Assembly: GCA_036563895.1 (NCBI GenBank)
Contig: DATCLN010000108.1
Span: forward strand, 1 to 12,233
Source of the DNA: ZCTH02-B3 sp036563895
GTDB taxonomy: Bacteria; Bacillota; Bacilli; Paenibacillales; Paenibacillaceae
DNA length: 12,233 nucleotides
Direction of reading: 5' to 3'
Of this stretch, positions 6,082 to 12,205 are shown in pieces. Both the position numbers and the translations under genes were made by a program. The notes below the pieces were generated by a model that was given only the letters and a program-made list of their open reading frames with translations, did not search any database and was not told the origin of the DNA. Numbering within the stretch: position 1 is the first letter of the stretch; every line of letters begins with the position of its first letter.

Positions 6082-7326
6082 ATGGATAAATTGATCATTC
6101 GCGGAGGCCGGCCGCTTCGCGGCACCGTAAGCATCAGCGGAGCCAAAAACAGCGCCATTGCCCTGATTCCGGCCGCCATTCTGGCGGAATCCACGATACG
6201 ACTCGACAATCTGCCCCACTTGAGCGACGTGTACGTCTATCGCGAGCTGCTGGAAGAGCTGGGCGCCGACGTCGACTGGCAAGGCGACAGCATGACCATC
6301 GATCCCACCCGAATGAAACCCGTTCCAATGTACAACGGCAAAGTGAAAATGCTGAGGGCTTCCTATTATTTGATGGGAGCACTGCTTGGCCGTTTCGGCG
6401 AAGCGGTGATCGGACTGCCCGGCGGCTGCAATTTCGAGCCCCGGCCGATCGACCAGCACATCAAGGGCTTTGAGGCGCTGGGCGCGGAAGTGCGCAACGA
6501 GCGCGGCGCCATCCACCTGAAAGCCTCGAAACTGAAGGGCGCCCGGATCTACCTGGACGTGGTCAGCGTGGGCGCCACCATCAACATCATGCTGGCCGCC
6601 GCGCGCGCCAAAGGCACCACCATCATCGAGAACGCCGCCAAGGAACCGGAAATCGTCGACGTGGCCACCCTGCTTAACTCCATGGGCGCCAAGATCAAGG
6701 GAGCGGGAACGGAAACCATCCGGATCGAAGGGGTCGACAGCCTGGGCGGCTGCCGCCATTCCATCATCCCCGACCGCATCCAGGCCGGTACATACATGAT
6801 CGCTGCCGCAGCCACGCGGGGGGACGTCATCATCGACAACATCATTCCGAAACACGTGGAAGCCGTGACGGCCAAGCTGCAGGAAATGGGCGTGCACGTC
6901 TATGAAATGGACGAAGCGATTCGCGTCGTCGGCCAGCCCGAATACGAGGCCGTTGACGTGAAGGCCCTGGTTTACCCCGGTTTCGCCACGGACCTGCAGG
7001 CGCCGATGACAAGTCTCCTCACGCAGGCCCGGGGCGTCAGCGTGCTGACCGATTACGTTTACAGCAACCGCTTCAAGCACGTCCCCGAACTGCTCCGCAT
7101 GGGCGCGAAGATCCGCGTGGAAGGCCGTTCGGCCATCATCGAGGGCGGTCCCCTCAACGCGGCCAAGGTCAAGGCCACGGATCTGCGCGCCGGCGCCGCG
7201 CTGGTCATCGCCGCCCTGACGGTGGACGGCGTGACGGAAATTTCGGGCATGCGGTACGTGGACCGGGGCTACGAGAGACTGGACGAGAATCTGCGGGGTC
7301 TGGGTGCCGAAGTCTGGCGAGAATGA
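6082..7326 (+). CDS. murA: UDP-N-acetylglucosamine 1-carboxyvinyltransferase (MurZ/MurAB type)
   Basis: Transfers enolpyruvate from phosphoenolpyruvate to UDP-GlcNAc, the first committed step of peptidoglycan synthesis, in the cytoplasm. The 414-residue protein has the two-domain EPSP-synthase-like fold. Visible active-site residues are Lys22-Asn23 in SGAKNSA, Cys116 in GLPGGCNFEPRPIDQH (the residue attacked by fosfomycin) and Asp304 in YPGFATDLQAPM. Low-GC and related Gram-positives often have two copies; the copy beside fba and rho corresponds to B. subtilis murAB (murZ), so a second murA may exist elsewhere. Start ATG 6082 has GGAGGA about 11 bases upstream. The 99-base gap after fba has no T-tract terminator, and rho follows 21 bases after the stop, so read-through from fba into rho is likely. 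Confidence 0.95.
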   Translation: MDKLIIRGGRPLRGTVSISGAKNSAIALIPAAILAESTIRLDNLPHLSDVYVYRELLEELGADVDWQGDSMTIDPTRMKPVPMYNGKVKMLRASYYLMGALLGRFGEAVIGLPGGCNFEPRPIDQHIKGFEALGAEVRNERGAIHLKASKLKGARIYLDVVSVGATINIMLAAARAKGTTIIENAAKEPEIVDVATLLNSMGAKIKGAGTETIRIEGVDSLGGCRHSIIPDRIQAGTYMIAAAATRGDVIIDNIIPKHVEAVTAKLQEMGVHVYEMDEAIRVVGQPEYEAVDVKALVYPGFATDLQAPMTSLLTQARGVSVLTDYVYSNRFKHVPELLRMGAKIRVEGRSAIIEGGPLNAAKVKATDLRAGAALVIAALTVDGVTEISGMRYVDRGYERLDENLRGLGAEVWRE

Positions 7327-7347
7327 CGGAATGGGAAGGGATGTTCC

Positions 7348-8640
7348 TTGACCGATCTGATGATGGCCGATCTGGAAGAGATGAAACTCACCGAGCTGTA
7401 CAAACTGGCGCGGGAGTTCGAGATTCCTTCATACGGCCACATGAAGAAGAAAGAATTGATCCTGGCCATTCTCCGCGCCCAGGCGGAGAGAAGCGGCTAT
7501 ATGTTCATGGAAGGCGTGCTGGAGATCATGCCGGAAGGGTACGGGTTTCTCCGGCCCATCAACTATCTGCCCAGTCCGGAGGACATTTACATCTCGCAGT
7601 CGCAAATCCGGAAATTTGACCTGCGGACGGGTGACCTGGTTTCCGGCAAATGCCGCGCGCCAAAGGAGAACGAGAAGTATTTTGGCTTGCTGCAGGTGAA
7701 CGCGGTCAACGGCGAAAAGCCGGAAGCCGCCGCGGAACGCCTGCACTTCGCGGCGCTGACGCCGCTGCATCCCCAGGAAAAGCTCGTGCTTGAGACCACC
7801 CCCGACCGCCTGTCCACCCGGATCATCGACCTGCTTGCTCCCGTCGGACTCGGCCAGCGCGGCCTGATCGTATCGCCGCCCAAGGCCGGGAAGACGCTGT
7901 TGCTCAAGGAAATCGCCAACAGCATCTCCACCAACCGCCCGGACATCGACCTGTTCATTCTGCTGATCGACGAGCGCCCGGAAGAAGTAACGGACATGCA
8001 GCGTTCGGTCAAGGCGGAAGTGGTGGCGTCGACCTTCGACGAGCTGCCCGAGCACCACATCAAGGTCGCCGAAATGGTGCTGGAGCGGGCGCAGCGCCTG
8101 GTGGAGCACAAGCGGCACGTGGTCATCCTGCTGGACAGCATCACCCGCCTGGCGCGGGCTTACAACCTGGTGGTTCCCCCGTCGGGCCGCACCCTTTCCG
8201 GCGGCATCGACCCCGCGTCGTTCCACCGGCCGAAACGGTTTTTCGGCGCCGCGCGCAACGTGGAGGAGGGCGGGAGCCTGACGATCCTGGCCACCGCGCT
8301 CATCGACACCGGGTCCCGGATGGACGACATCATTTACGAAGAGTTCAAAGGGACCGGCAACATGGAGCTGCATCTGGACCGGAAGCTGGCGGAGCGCCGG
8401 ATTTTCCCCGCCATCGACATCCGCCGCTCGGGCACCCGCCGGGAAGAGCTGCTGATGTCGAAAGAGGAACTGGACAAAGTGTGGGCGATCCGCAAATCGA
8501 TGGTGGACACCCCCGAATTCGTGGAGCAATTCCTGAAGCGGCTGGCCGCCACCAAGAGCAACGCGGAGTTTCTGGCCAGCATCAGCACCGGAGAGTCGTC
8601 ATCCAACGGCTCGGTCCGGCGGACGTTGCGGGGCGGCTGA
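7348..8640 (+). CDS. rho: Transcription termination factor Rho
   Basis: Hexameric ATP-dependent RNA translocase that ends transcription at C-rich, untranslated RNA. The 430 residues are colinear with Rho: N-terminal helical Rho_N region (about 1-48, ELYKLAREFEIPSYGHMKKKEL), cold-shock-like RNA-binding domain (about 50-120, MPEGYGFLRP), then the RecA-type motor. Walker A is PPKAGKT with Lys182-Thr183; Walker B ends at Asp263 in VILLDSITRLARAYN; the Q- and R-loop regions and the arginine-finger region near GGSLTILATALIDTGSRMDD are intact. There is no large insertion between the RNA-binding and motor domains such as many high-GC bacteria carry. TTG at 7348 is taken as start since GGAAGGG lies seven bases upstream; ATGs at 7360 and 7363 are alternatives. 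It follows murA by 21 bases, so it is probably cotranscribed. The glpX-like gene found between murAB and rho in B. subtilis is absent. Confidence 0.96.
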   Translation: MTDLMMADLEEMKLTELYKLAREFEIPSYGHMKKKELILAILRAQAERSGYMFMEGVLEIMPEGYGFLRPINYLPSPEDIYISQSQIRKFDLRTGDLVSGKCRAPKENEKYFGLLQVNAVNGEKPEAAAERLHFAALTPLHPQEKLVLETTPDRLSTRIIDLLAPVGLGQRGLIVSPPKAGKTLLLKEIANSISTNRPDIDLFILLIDERPEEVTDMQRSVKAEVVASTFDELPEHHIKVAEMVLERAQRLVEHKRHVVILLDSITRLARAYNLVVPPSGRTLSGGIDPASFHRPKRFFGAARNVEEGGSLTILATALIDTGSRMDDIIYEEFKGTGNMELHLDRKLAERRIFPAIDIRRSGTRREELLMSKEELDKVWAIRKSMVDTPEFVEQFLKRLAATKSNAEFLASISTGESSSNGSVRRTLRGG

Positions 8641-8693
8641 CGTCGGGAGCAGACCGTGAAGACCGGCCGGAAAACGCCGTTGGCACGGACGGG

Positions 8694-8722
8694 TTGGCAC
8701 GGAGCTTCCTTCGTGCTATAAT
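8694..8722 (+). promoter_or_regulatory. Strong sigma-A promoter of rpmE
   Basis: TTGGCA (8694-8699, 5 of 6) and a perfect TATAAT (8717-8722) are 17 bases apart, and TGC before the -10 gives an extended element. It is the best core promoter in the window, fitting for a ribosomal protein gene. Start of transcription would be near 8729. Confidence 0.85.
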
Positions 8723-8739
8723 CGTTCAGTGTCCATAAA

Positions 8740-8764
8740 CTCTGGATTCGCAGGGAATCCAGGG
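8740..8764 (+). promoter_or_regulatory. Hairpin in the rpmE leader
   Basis: CTCTGGATTC (8740-8749) pairs with GAATCCAGGG (8755-8764) over ten pairs (one G-U) around the loop GCAGG. It lies in the untranslated leader, ending a few bases before the ribosome binding site GAGGTG (8771-8776). Leader structures upstream of L31 genes have been described in Firmicutes and other groups; whether this belongs to them I cannot test. Confidence 0.55.
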
Positions 8765-8783
8765 CGGAAAGAGGTGAACGGCC

Positions 8784-8981
8784 ATGAAACCGGGAATTCA
8801 TCCGGAATACCACATCACGACGGTAACCTGCGCCTGCGGAAACAGCTTCGAAACCGGATCGATCAAGAAAAATTTGCGCGTGGAAATCTGCTCGGTCTGC
8901 CATCCGCTGTTTACGGGCAAGCAGAAGTTCGTCGACACCGGCGGCCGCGTGGACCGGTTCAGAAAGAAATACGGTATGTGA
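8784..8981 (+). CDS. rpmE: 50S ribosomal protein L31, zinc-binding form
   Basis: Small protein of the large ribosomal subunit that bridges to the small subunit. The 65 residues carry Cys16, Cys18, Cys36 and Cys39 (VTCACGNSF and EICSVCHPLFTGKQK), the zinc-binding C+ form of L31. Bacteria with this form often also have a zinc-free paralogue made under zinc starvation; none is in the window. ATG 8784 has GAGGTG seven bases upstream. The gene has its own strong promoter and a leader hairpin and is followed by a 7-bp hairpin (8991-9009) and then a strong terminator. It lies directly after rho, as in B. subtilis. Confidence 0.97.
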   Translation: MKPGIHPEYHITTVTCACGNSFETGSIKKNLRVEICSVCHPLFTGKQKFVDTGGRVDRFRKKYGM

Positions 8982-8990
8982 GCGGCGGGC

Positions 8991-9009
8991 GCGGACCCTT
9001 CCGGTCCGC
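8991..9009 (+). other. Perfect hairpin downstream of rpmE
   Basis: GCGGACC (8991-8997) pairs fully with GGTCCGC (9003-9009) around CTTCC. There is no T tract, so it is not itself a terminator; it precedes the terminator at 9024-9062. Confidence 0.5.
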
Positions 9010-9040
9010 TGCATAACGACACACCCCCCGGCCCATCCTA
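9010..9040 (+). promoter_or_regulatory. Candidate sigma-G (forespore) promoter of the lipoprotein gene
   Basis: TGCATA (9010-9015) matches the sigma-G -35 pattern TGMATA, and CATCCTA (9034-9040) matches the -10 pattern CATNHTA, with 18 bases between. Transcription would start near 9047, inside the 3' arm of the rpmE terminator, and give a leader of about 17 bases made up mainly of the ribosome binding site. It fits the predicted sporulation role of the gene but is sequence inference only. Confidence 0.42.
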
Positions 9041-9062
9041 ACCGGATGGAAGGGGGTTTTTT
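9024..9062 (+). terminator. Intrinsic terminator of rpmE
   Basis: CCCCC (within 9024-9029) pairs with GGGGG (9052-9056), and CCATCC (9033-9038) with GGATGG (9044-9049), separated by a small internal loop; six T follow (9057-9062). The 3' arm GGAAGGGGG also serves as ribosome binding site for the next gene, whose ATG begins at 9064, two bases after the T tract. Confidence 0.88.
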
Positions 9063-9063
9063 C

Positions 9064-9492
9064 ATGTGTCATTTCAGGCGGGCCGCGGCGGCCGCGCTGG
9101 CCTGCGTCCTGCTTGCCGGCGCCGGCGCCGCATTTGCGGGATGCACGCGGGAAGAAATCCGGACTTCGAACAAGGCGCAAACGATGTCCAATCTGAGCGG
9201 AAGAGGCGGACTTCTGGATTACAGTCCCTTTACCCACAGACATGACGAGAAGTCCATGAGGGAAGCGGTGATGCGCGTCCCGGGGGTGACCGGCGCGCAC
9301 TTCAGGTTCAACGGCGCCGACGCTTATGTGACCCTCATCGTCCGGGACGACCTGCAGACGCGGGAAATCCCGACGGTGGAAAGCCAGGCGGCGACGGTGC
9401 TGCGCTTCAATTTTCCGCGATACACGTTTCACATGCAGCCTCCGGTCCGCCGGTCCAATTCGGTTCAGCAGGAGCAGCGGACGGGCAGATAA
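9064..9492 (+). CDS. Putative sporulation lipoprotein, YhcN/YlaJ-like
   Basis: Small exported protein of 142 residues. The N-terminus has basic residues (HFRR), an Ala/Leu-rich hydrophobic stretch (about 7-25) and then AFAGC, a lipobox-like site with Cys27, so it is probably lipid-anchored on the outer face of a membrane after cleavage. The middle part, MRVPGVTGAHFRFNGADAYVTLIV, resembles the VPGV...AYV pattern of YhcN/YlaJ spore lipoproteins; the C-terminus is unlike anything I recognise. ATG 9064 is chosen since GGGGG ends seven bases upstream; ATG 9046 in the same frame would lie inside the terminator loop. The ribosome binding site is buried in the rpmE terminator, so normal read-through would hide it; a sigma-G-like promoter may bypass this. 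The lipoprotein call is fairly sure, the family call tentative. Confidence 0.7.
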   Translation: MCHFRRAAAAALACVLLAGAGAAFAGCTREEIRTSNKAQTMSNLSGRGGLLDYSPFTHRHDEKSMREAVMRVPGVTGAHFRFNGADAYVTLIVRDDLQTREIPTVESQAATVLRFNFPRYTFHMQPPVRRSNSVQQEQRTGR

Positions 9493-9498
9493 TGGCCG

Positions 9499-9527
9499 TT
9501 GCGCCGGACGGAGGAATCCGATATACT
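9499..9527 (+). promoter_or_regulatory. Promoter of the SRP RNA gene
   Basis: TATACT (9522-9527, 5 of 6) lies 17 bases after TTGCGC (9499-9504, 3 of 6). Transcription would start at about 9534-9535, exactly where the long helix enclosing the SRP RNA begins. Confidence 0.55.
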
Positions 9528-9534
9528 TTAGAAC

Positions 9535-9678
9535 ACGGCCGGATTTAAGCCCGTGCCGGCGGAGGAGTCCGCCTGCGAGGAACGACCGTGAACCCGGTCA
9601 GGTCCGGAAGGAAGCAGCCGTAAGCGGCCCCGTTCTTGTGCAGGAAGGACTCCCCGTTTTAGCGGACGGTCCGGCCGT
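9535..9678 (+). other. Precursor helix enclosing the SRP RNA
   Basis: ACGGCCGGA (9535-9543) is perfectly complementary to TCCGGCCGT (9670-9678). After a seven-base bulge (9544-9550) CCGT (9551-9554) pairs with ACGG (9666-9669), and the pairing then leads into the SRP rod. The primary transcript thus looks like one long hairpin of about 144 bases. B. subtilis scRNA is cut from a precursor by RNase III, and this helix could serve the same purpose; alternatively it is part of the mature RNA. Confidence 0.6.
9558..9658 (+). ncRNA. ffs: Signal recognition particle RNA (short, 4.5S-like)
   Basis: RNA core of the signal recognition particle, which binds Ffh and targets nascent membrane and secreted proteins. 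The conserved domain IV sits at 9596-9619: GGTCAGGTCC, the GGAA tetraloop (9606-9609), then GGAAGCAGCC, essentially identical to E. coli 4.5S RNA. The rod is closed by GGAGTCC (9564-9570) with GGACTCC (9647-9653), CGG/CCG outside it, and CCTGC/GCAGG plus GAACG/CGTTC inside. Since the 5' and 3' arms pair at this distance, the molecule is about 100 bases long and has no room for the Alu domain found in B. subtilis scRNA. It lies upstream of dnaX, as in Bacillus. Exact mature ends are not determined by the sequence. Confidence 0.93.
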
Positions 9679-9704
9679 ACGCATTCCCAGGCAAATCGCG
9701 GTCT

Positions 9705-9736
9705 GGCACCCGGAAAGGTTCCGGGTGCCTGTTTTT
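9705..9736 (+). terminator. Intrinsic terminator of the SRP RNA transcript
   Basis: GGCACCCGGAA (9705-9715) pairs perfectly with TTCCGGGTGCC (9719-9729), eleven pairs around the loop AGG, followed by TG and five T (9732-9736). It ends the SRP RNA transcript about 90 bases before dnaX. Confidence 0.93.
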
Positions 9737-9781
9737 GTCCGGACGGCTTGCCGGGCGGTATGGAGCGCCCCGCCGGCATGA

Positions 9782-9790
9782 TGGTATAAT
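9782..9790 (+). promoter_or_regulatory. Extended -10 promoter of dnaX
   Basis: TGG followed by a perfect TATAAT (9785-9790) forms an extended -10 element. No good -35 hexamer lies 16-18 bases upstream. A start near 9797 would give a leader of about 30 bases. It lies after the SRP RNA terminator and is the only promoter-like element before dnaX. Confidence 0.6.
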
Positions 9791-9812
9791 GGGAGCAACG
9801 CATTCATCGGAC

Positions 9813-9825
9813 GGGAGCGACTCCC
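9813..9825 (+). promoter_or_regulatory. Hairpin masking the dnaX ribosome binding site
   Basis: GGGAG (9813-9817), the only ribosome binding site candidate for dnaX, is followed by CGA and its exact complement CTCCC (9821-9825), ending one base before the ATG at 9827. The five-pair hairpin would compete with the ribosome for the site. Confidence 0.5.
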
Positions 9826-9826
9826 C

Positions 9827-11845
9827 ATGGGCCATATCGCCCTTTACCGGACCTGGCGCCCGCAGGCGTTCAGGGACATGGTCGGCCAACAGCATATCGT
9901 GCAGACGCTGCAAAACGCCATCCGCGAGGAACGCCTTTCGCACGCCTACCTCTTCAGCGGTCCCCGCGGCACGGGGAAGACCAGCGCGGCGAAAATCCTG
10001 GCCAAGGCGATCAACTGCGAACGCGGCCCGGCTCCGGAGCCGTGCAACGAATGTCCGGCTTGCCGGGGCATCACCGCGGGCACGGTGATGGACGTGGTGG
10101 AGATCGACGCCGCGTCCAACCGCGGCATCGACGAGATCCGCGAGATTCGCGACAAGGTCAGGTACGCGCCGACGGAAGTCCGGCGCAAGGTGTACATCAT
10201 CGACGAAGTGCATATGCTGACGGCGGAAGCCTTCAACGCACTGCTGAAGACGCTGGAGGAGCCGCCCCGGCACGCGCTGTTCGTGCTGGCCACGACCGAG
10301 CCGCACCGGGTGCCGGCCACCATCGTGTCCCGCTGCCAGCGGTTCGAATTCCGGCGGGTGAGCGCGGCGGAGCAGGCGGCGCGCATGCGGGAGATCTGCC
10401 GCCACGAGGGCATCGAAGCCGAAGATGAAGCGCTGGAATACATCGCCCGCCTGTCCGACGGGGGGATGCGCGACGCCCTCAGCCTCCTCGACCAAATCGC
10501 TTCGTTCACGGGAGGGAAAGTGACGCTCCGCGACGCGGTGGAGATCACCGGCGGGCTGCAAGACGAGCAGTTCGCGCGGCTGGCGGCCGCCGTGCGGGAC
10601 GGCGACGCGGGCGCGGCGCTCCGGGAAGCGGAAGCCCTCATGCGCGCCGGCAAGAATCCGGAGCGCTGCCTGGAACTCATCATGCGCGACTTCCGCGACC
10701 TGCTCCTCATGCGGCTGGCGCCGGGCGCGGTTTCCCCGGAAGGCGGGGCCTCCGGCACGGGCCGGCTGGGCGAGCTGGCGGGGGCGTTTTCGGTGGAGCG
10801 GCTGTTTTCCATCATCGAAACGCTAAACCGCTATCTGGTGGACATGAAATACGCCGCCCATCCCCAGACGATGTTCGAGCTGGCGCTCCTCAAGCTGTGC
10901 GCGGAAACGGAGCGGTTGGCGGACGGGGAGCCGGCGGCTTCCGGCACGTCCCCCGGAACGGCAGCCGGTTCGGAAACCGGAAGTGCGGGTTCCGCCGCGG
11001 AACTTGCGGAGCTGCGCCGGAGGGTCGCCGATCTGGAGCGCAGGGTGGAAGCGCTGATGCGCGGCGTGCCGCCGGCTGGTACCGCCGCCGCGCCGTCCGC
11101 GGGCGGGAAGACGGGCGACGCGGCCGGGCGCGGAACGGAAGCCGGCGGCTTCGGCGGCCGGGCTGCCGGCGGTGCGGCCGCAAGCGGCACAGCGGCGGAA
11201 GCCGTGGCTTCAGGCGGATCGCCGGCGGGCGGCAACACCGCGGACCGGAAGACCGTCTCCGGGAAGCCGAACCGGCCGCCGGGGCAGGGCGCGGGCGCCG
11301 GCGACGGGACGCCCCTCCGCGCATCCGGGCAAGACGCGGGTGACAGGACCCTGTCCGGCGGCAGGACGCCGTCCGGCCCGCTGCGTCCGACCGGCGCGAG
11401 AGTGCGGCTTCAGCCGTTTCTGGCGGCCGCGGATTCGCCGGAGACGAAGCAGGTCATCGCGCAGTGGCCCGAAGTGCTGCAACAGGTGAAAAAGGCGAGC
11501 ATCACCCTGCACGCCTGGCTTAAGAACGGAGAACCCGTCGCGTTTGCCGACGGAACGGTCCTGGTTGCGTTTCTGACCCCCATCCACCGGGAAACGACGG
11601 AGAAGCCGGCCAACCGCCAGGCCGTGGAAGACGCCATGGCCGCGGTGCTCGGCCGCGACGTCCGGCTGGCCACCGTGATGCGGAAGGAATGGCAGGAAGT
11701 CCTGGCGGCAGCGAACGCCGCGCCTTCGTCCGACGGACGGGAGGAACTGAAGCTGGTGCCGGAGGATGAAGCAGGCGATCCTCCCTGGGTGGAGGAAGCG
11801 GTCAGGCTGTTCGGCGGCTCGCTCGTGGTTGTCGAGGACGAATAG
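9827..11845 (+). CDS. dnaX: DNA polymerase III subunit tau (and gamma)
   Basis: ATPase of the clamp loader; it opens and loads the sliding clamp and, through its C-terminus, ties the polymerase and helicase into the replisome. It has 672 residues. The AAA+ part (about 1-220) carries Walker A GPRGTGKT (45-52), four zinc cysteines (64, 73, 76, 79), Walker B IIDEVH (124-129) and the SRC motif (168-170). The collar domain follows to about 365. Residues about 365-520 form a Gly/Ala/Pro/Arg-rich, low-complexity linker with one heptad-like helix (LAELRRRVADLERRVEALM). The last 150 residues (VLQQVKKASITLHAWLKNGE, IHRETTEKPANR) are the tau C-terminal domain known from Bacillus. No clear slippery site for a short gamma form is seen. 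ATG 9827 has GGGAG nine bases upstream, in a hairpin. It heads the operon with ybaB and recR. Confidence 0.96.
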   Translation: MGHIALYRTWRPQAFRDMVGQQHIVQTLQNAIREERLSHAYLFSGPRGTGKTSAAKILAKAINCERGPAPEPCNECPACRGITAGTVMDVVEIDAASNRGIDEIREIRDKVRYAPTEVRRKVYIIDEVHMLTAEAFNALLKTLEEPPRHALFVLATTEPHRVPATIVSRCQRFEFRRVSAAEQAARMREICRHEGIEAEDEALEYIARLSDGGMRDALSLLDQIASFTGGKVTLRDAVEITGGLQDEQFARLAAAVRDGDAGAALREAEALMRAGKNPERCLELIMRDFRDLLLMRLAPGAVSPEGGASGTGRLGELAGAFSVERLFSIIETLNRYLVDMKYAAHPQTMFELALLKLCAETERLADGEPAASGTSPGTAAGSETGSAGSAAELAELRRRVADLERRVEALMRGVPPAGTAAAPSAGGKTGDAAGRGTEAGGFGGRAAGGAAASGTAAEAVASGGSPAGGNTADRKTVSGKPNRPPGQGAGAGDGTPLRASGQDAGDRTLSGGRTPSGPLRPTGARVRLQPFLAAADSPETKQVIAQWPEVLQQVKKASITLHAWLKNGEPVAFADGTVLVAFLTPIHRETTEKPANRQAVEDAMAAVLGRDVRLATVMRKEWQEVLAAANAAPSSDGREELKLVPEDEAGDPPWVEEAVRLFGGSLVVVEDE

Positions 11846-11859
11846 GGAGGTACGCGCGC

Positions 11860-12177
11860 ATGTACAACATGAACATGAACCAGATGATGAAACAGGTCAA
11901 AAAAATGCAGGAACAGATGCTGAAGGCGCAGGAGGAGCTGGAAAACAAGACCGTCGAAGGCTCCGCCGGCGGGGGGGCGGTGACCGTCACGGCGAACGGC
12001 CGCAAGCGGCTGCTCAGCGTCGCCATCAAGCCCGAAGCCGTCGATCCGGACGACGTGGAAATGCTGCAGGATCTCGTGCTGGCGGCGGTCAACGACGCCC
12101 TCGACAAGGTCGACGAAATGGTGAACCGGGACATGAGCCGTTTCATGGGCAACATGAAGATTCCCGGCCTGTTCTGA
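11860..12177 (+). CDS. ybaB: YbaB/EbfC family nucleoid-associated protein
   Basis: Small DNA-binding protein of 105 residues that forms dimers with a tweezer-like shape; the B. subtilis homologue is YaaK. The N-terminal helix MNQMMKQVKKMQEQMLKAQEEL is the family hallmark, followed by the strand region GGGAVTVTANGRKRLLSVAIKPE and a long helix rich in Met and Asp (VNDALDKVDEMVNRDM). The C-terminus KIPGLF is also typical. ATG 11860 has GGGAGG nine bases upstream. The gene starts 14 bases after dnaX stops and ends 28 bases before recR, so the three are one transcript; dnaX-ybaB-recR is conserved across many bacteria. Its exact role, probably in replication or repair or nucleoid structure, is not settled in the family. 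Confidence 0.95.
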   Translation: MYNMNMNQMMKQVKKMQEQMLKAQEELENKTVEGSAGGGAVTVTANGRKRLLSVAIKPEAVDPDDVEMLQDLVLAAVNDALDKVDEMVNRDMSRFMGNMKIPGLF

Positions 12178-12205
12178 CGGCCCGGGTGAAGGAGAATTTC
12201 CGGCC

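Noticed and set aside
10918..11400. GC-rich repeat-like stretch and minus-strand frames inside dnaX
   Set aside because: This is the low-complexity Gly/Ala linker of tau, variable in the family. No tandem unit or inserted element is evident, and the reading frame is intact.
11485..11496. Possible dnaX slippery site GAAAAAG
   Set aside because: It has only five A, lies in the tau C-terminal domain rather than at the end of the gamma part, and has no clear stimulatory structure. Bacillus-type dnaX is not known to depend on frameshifting.
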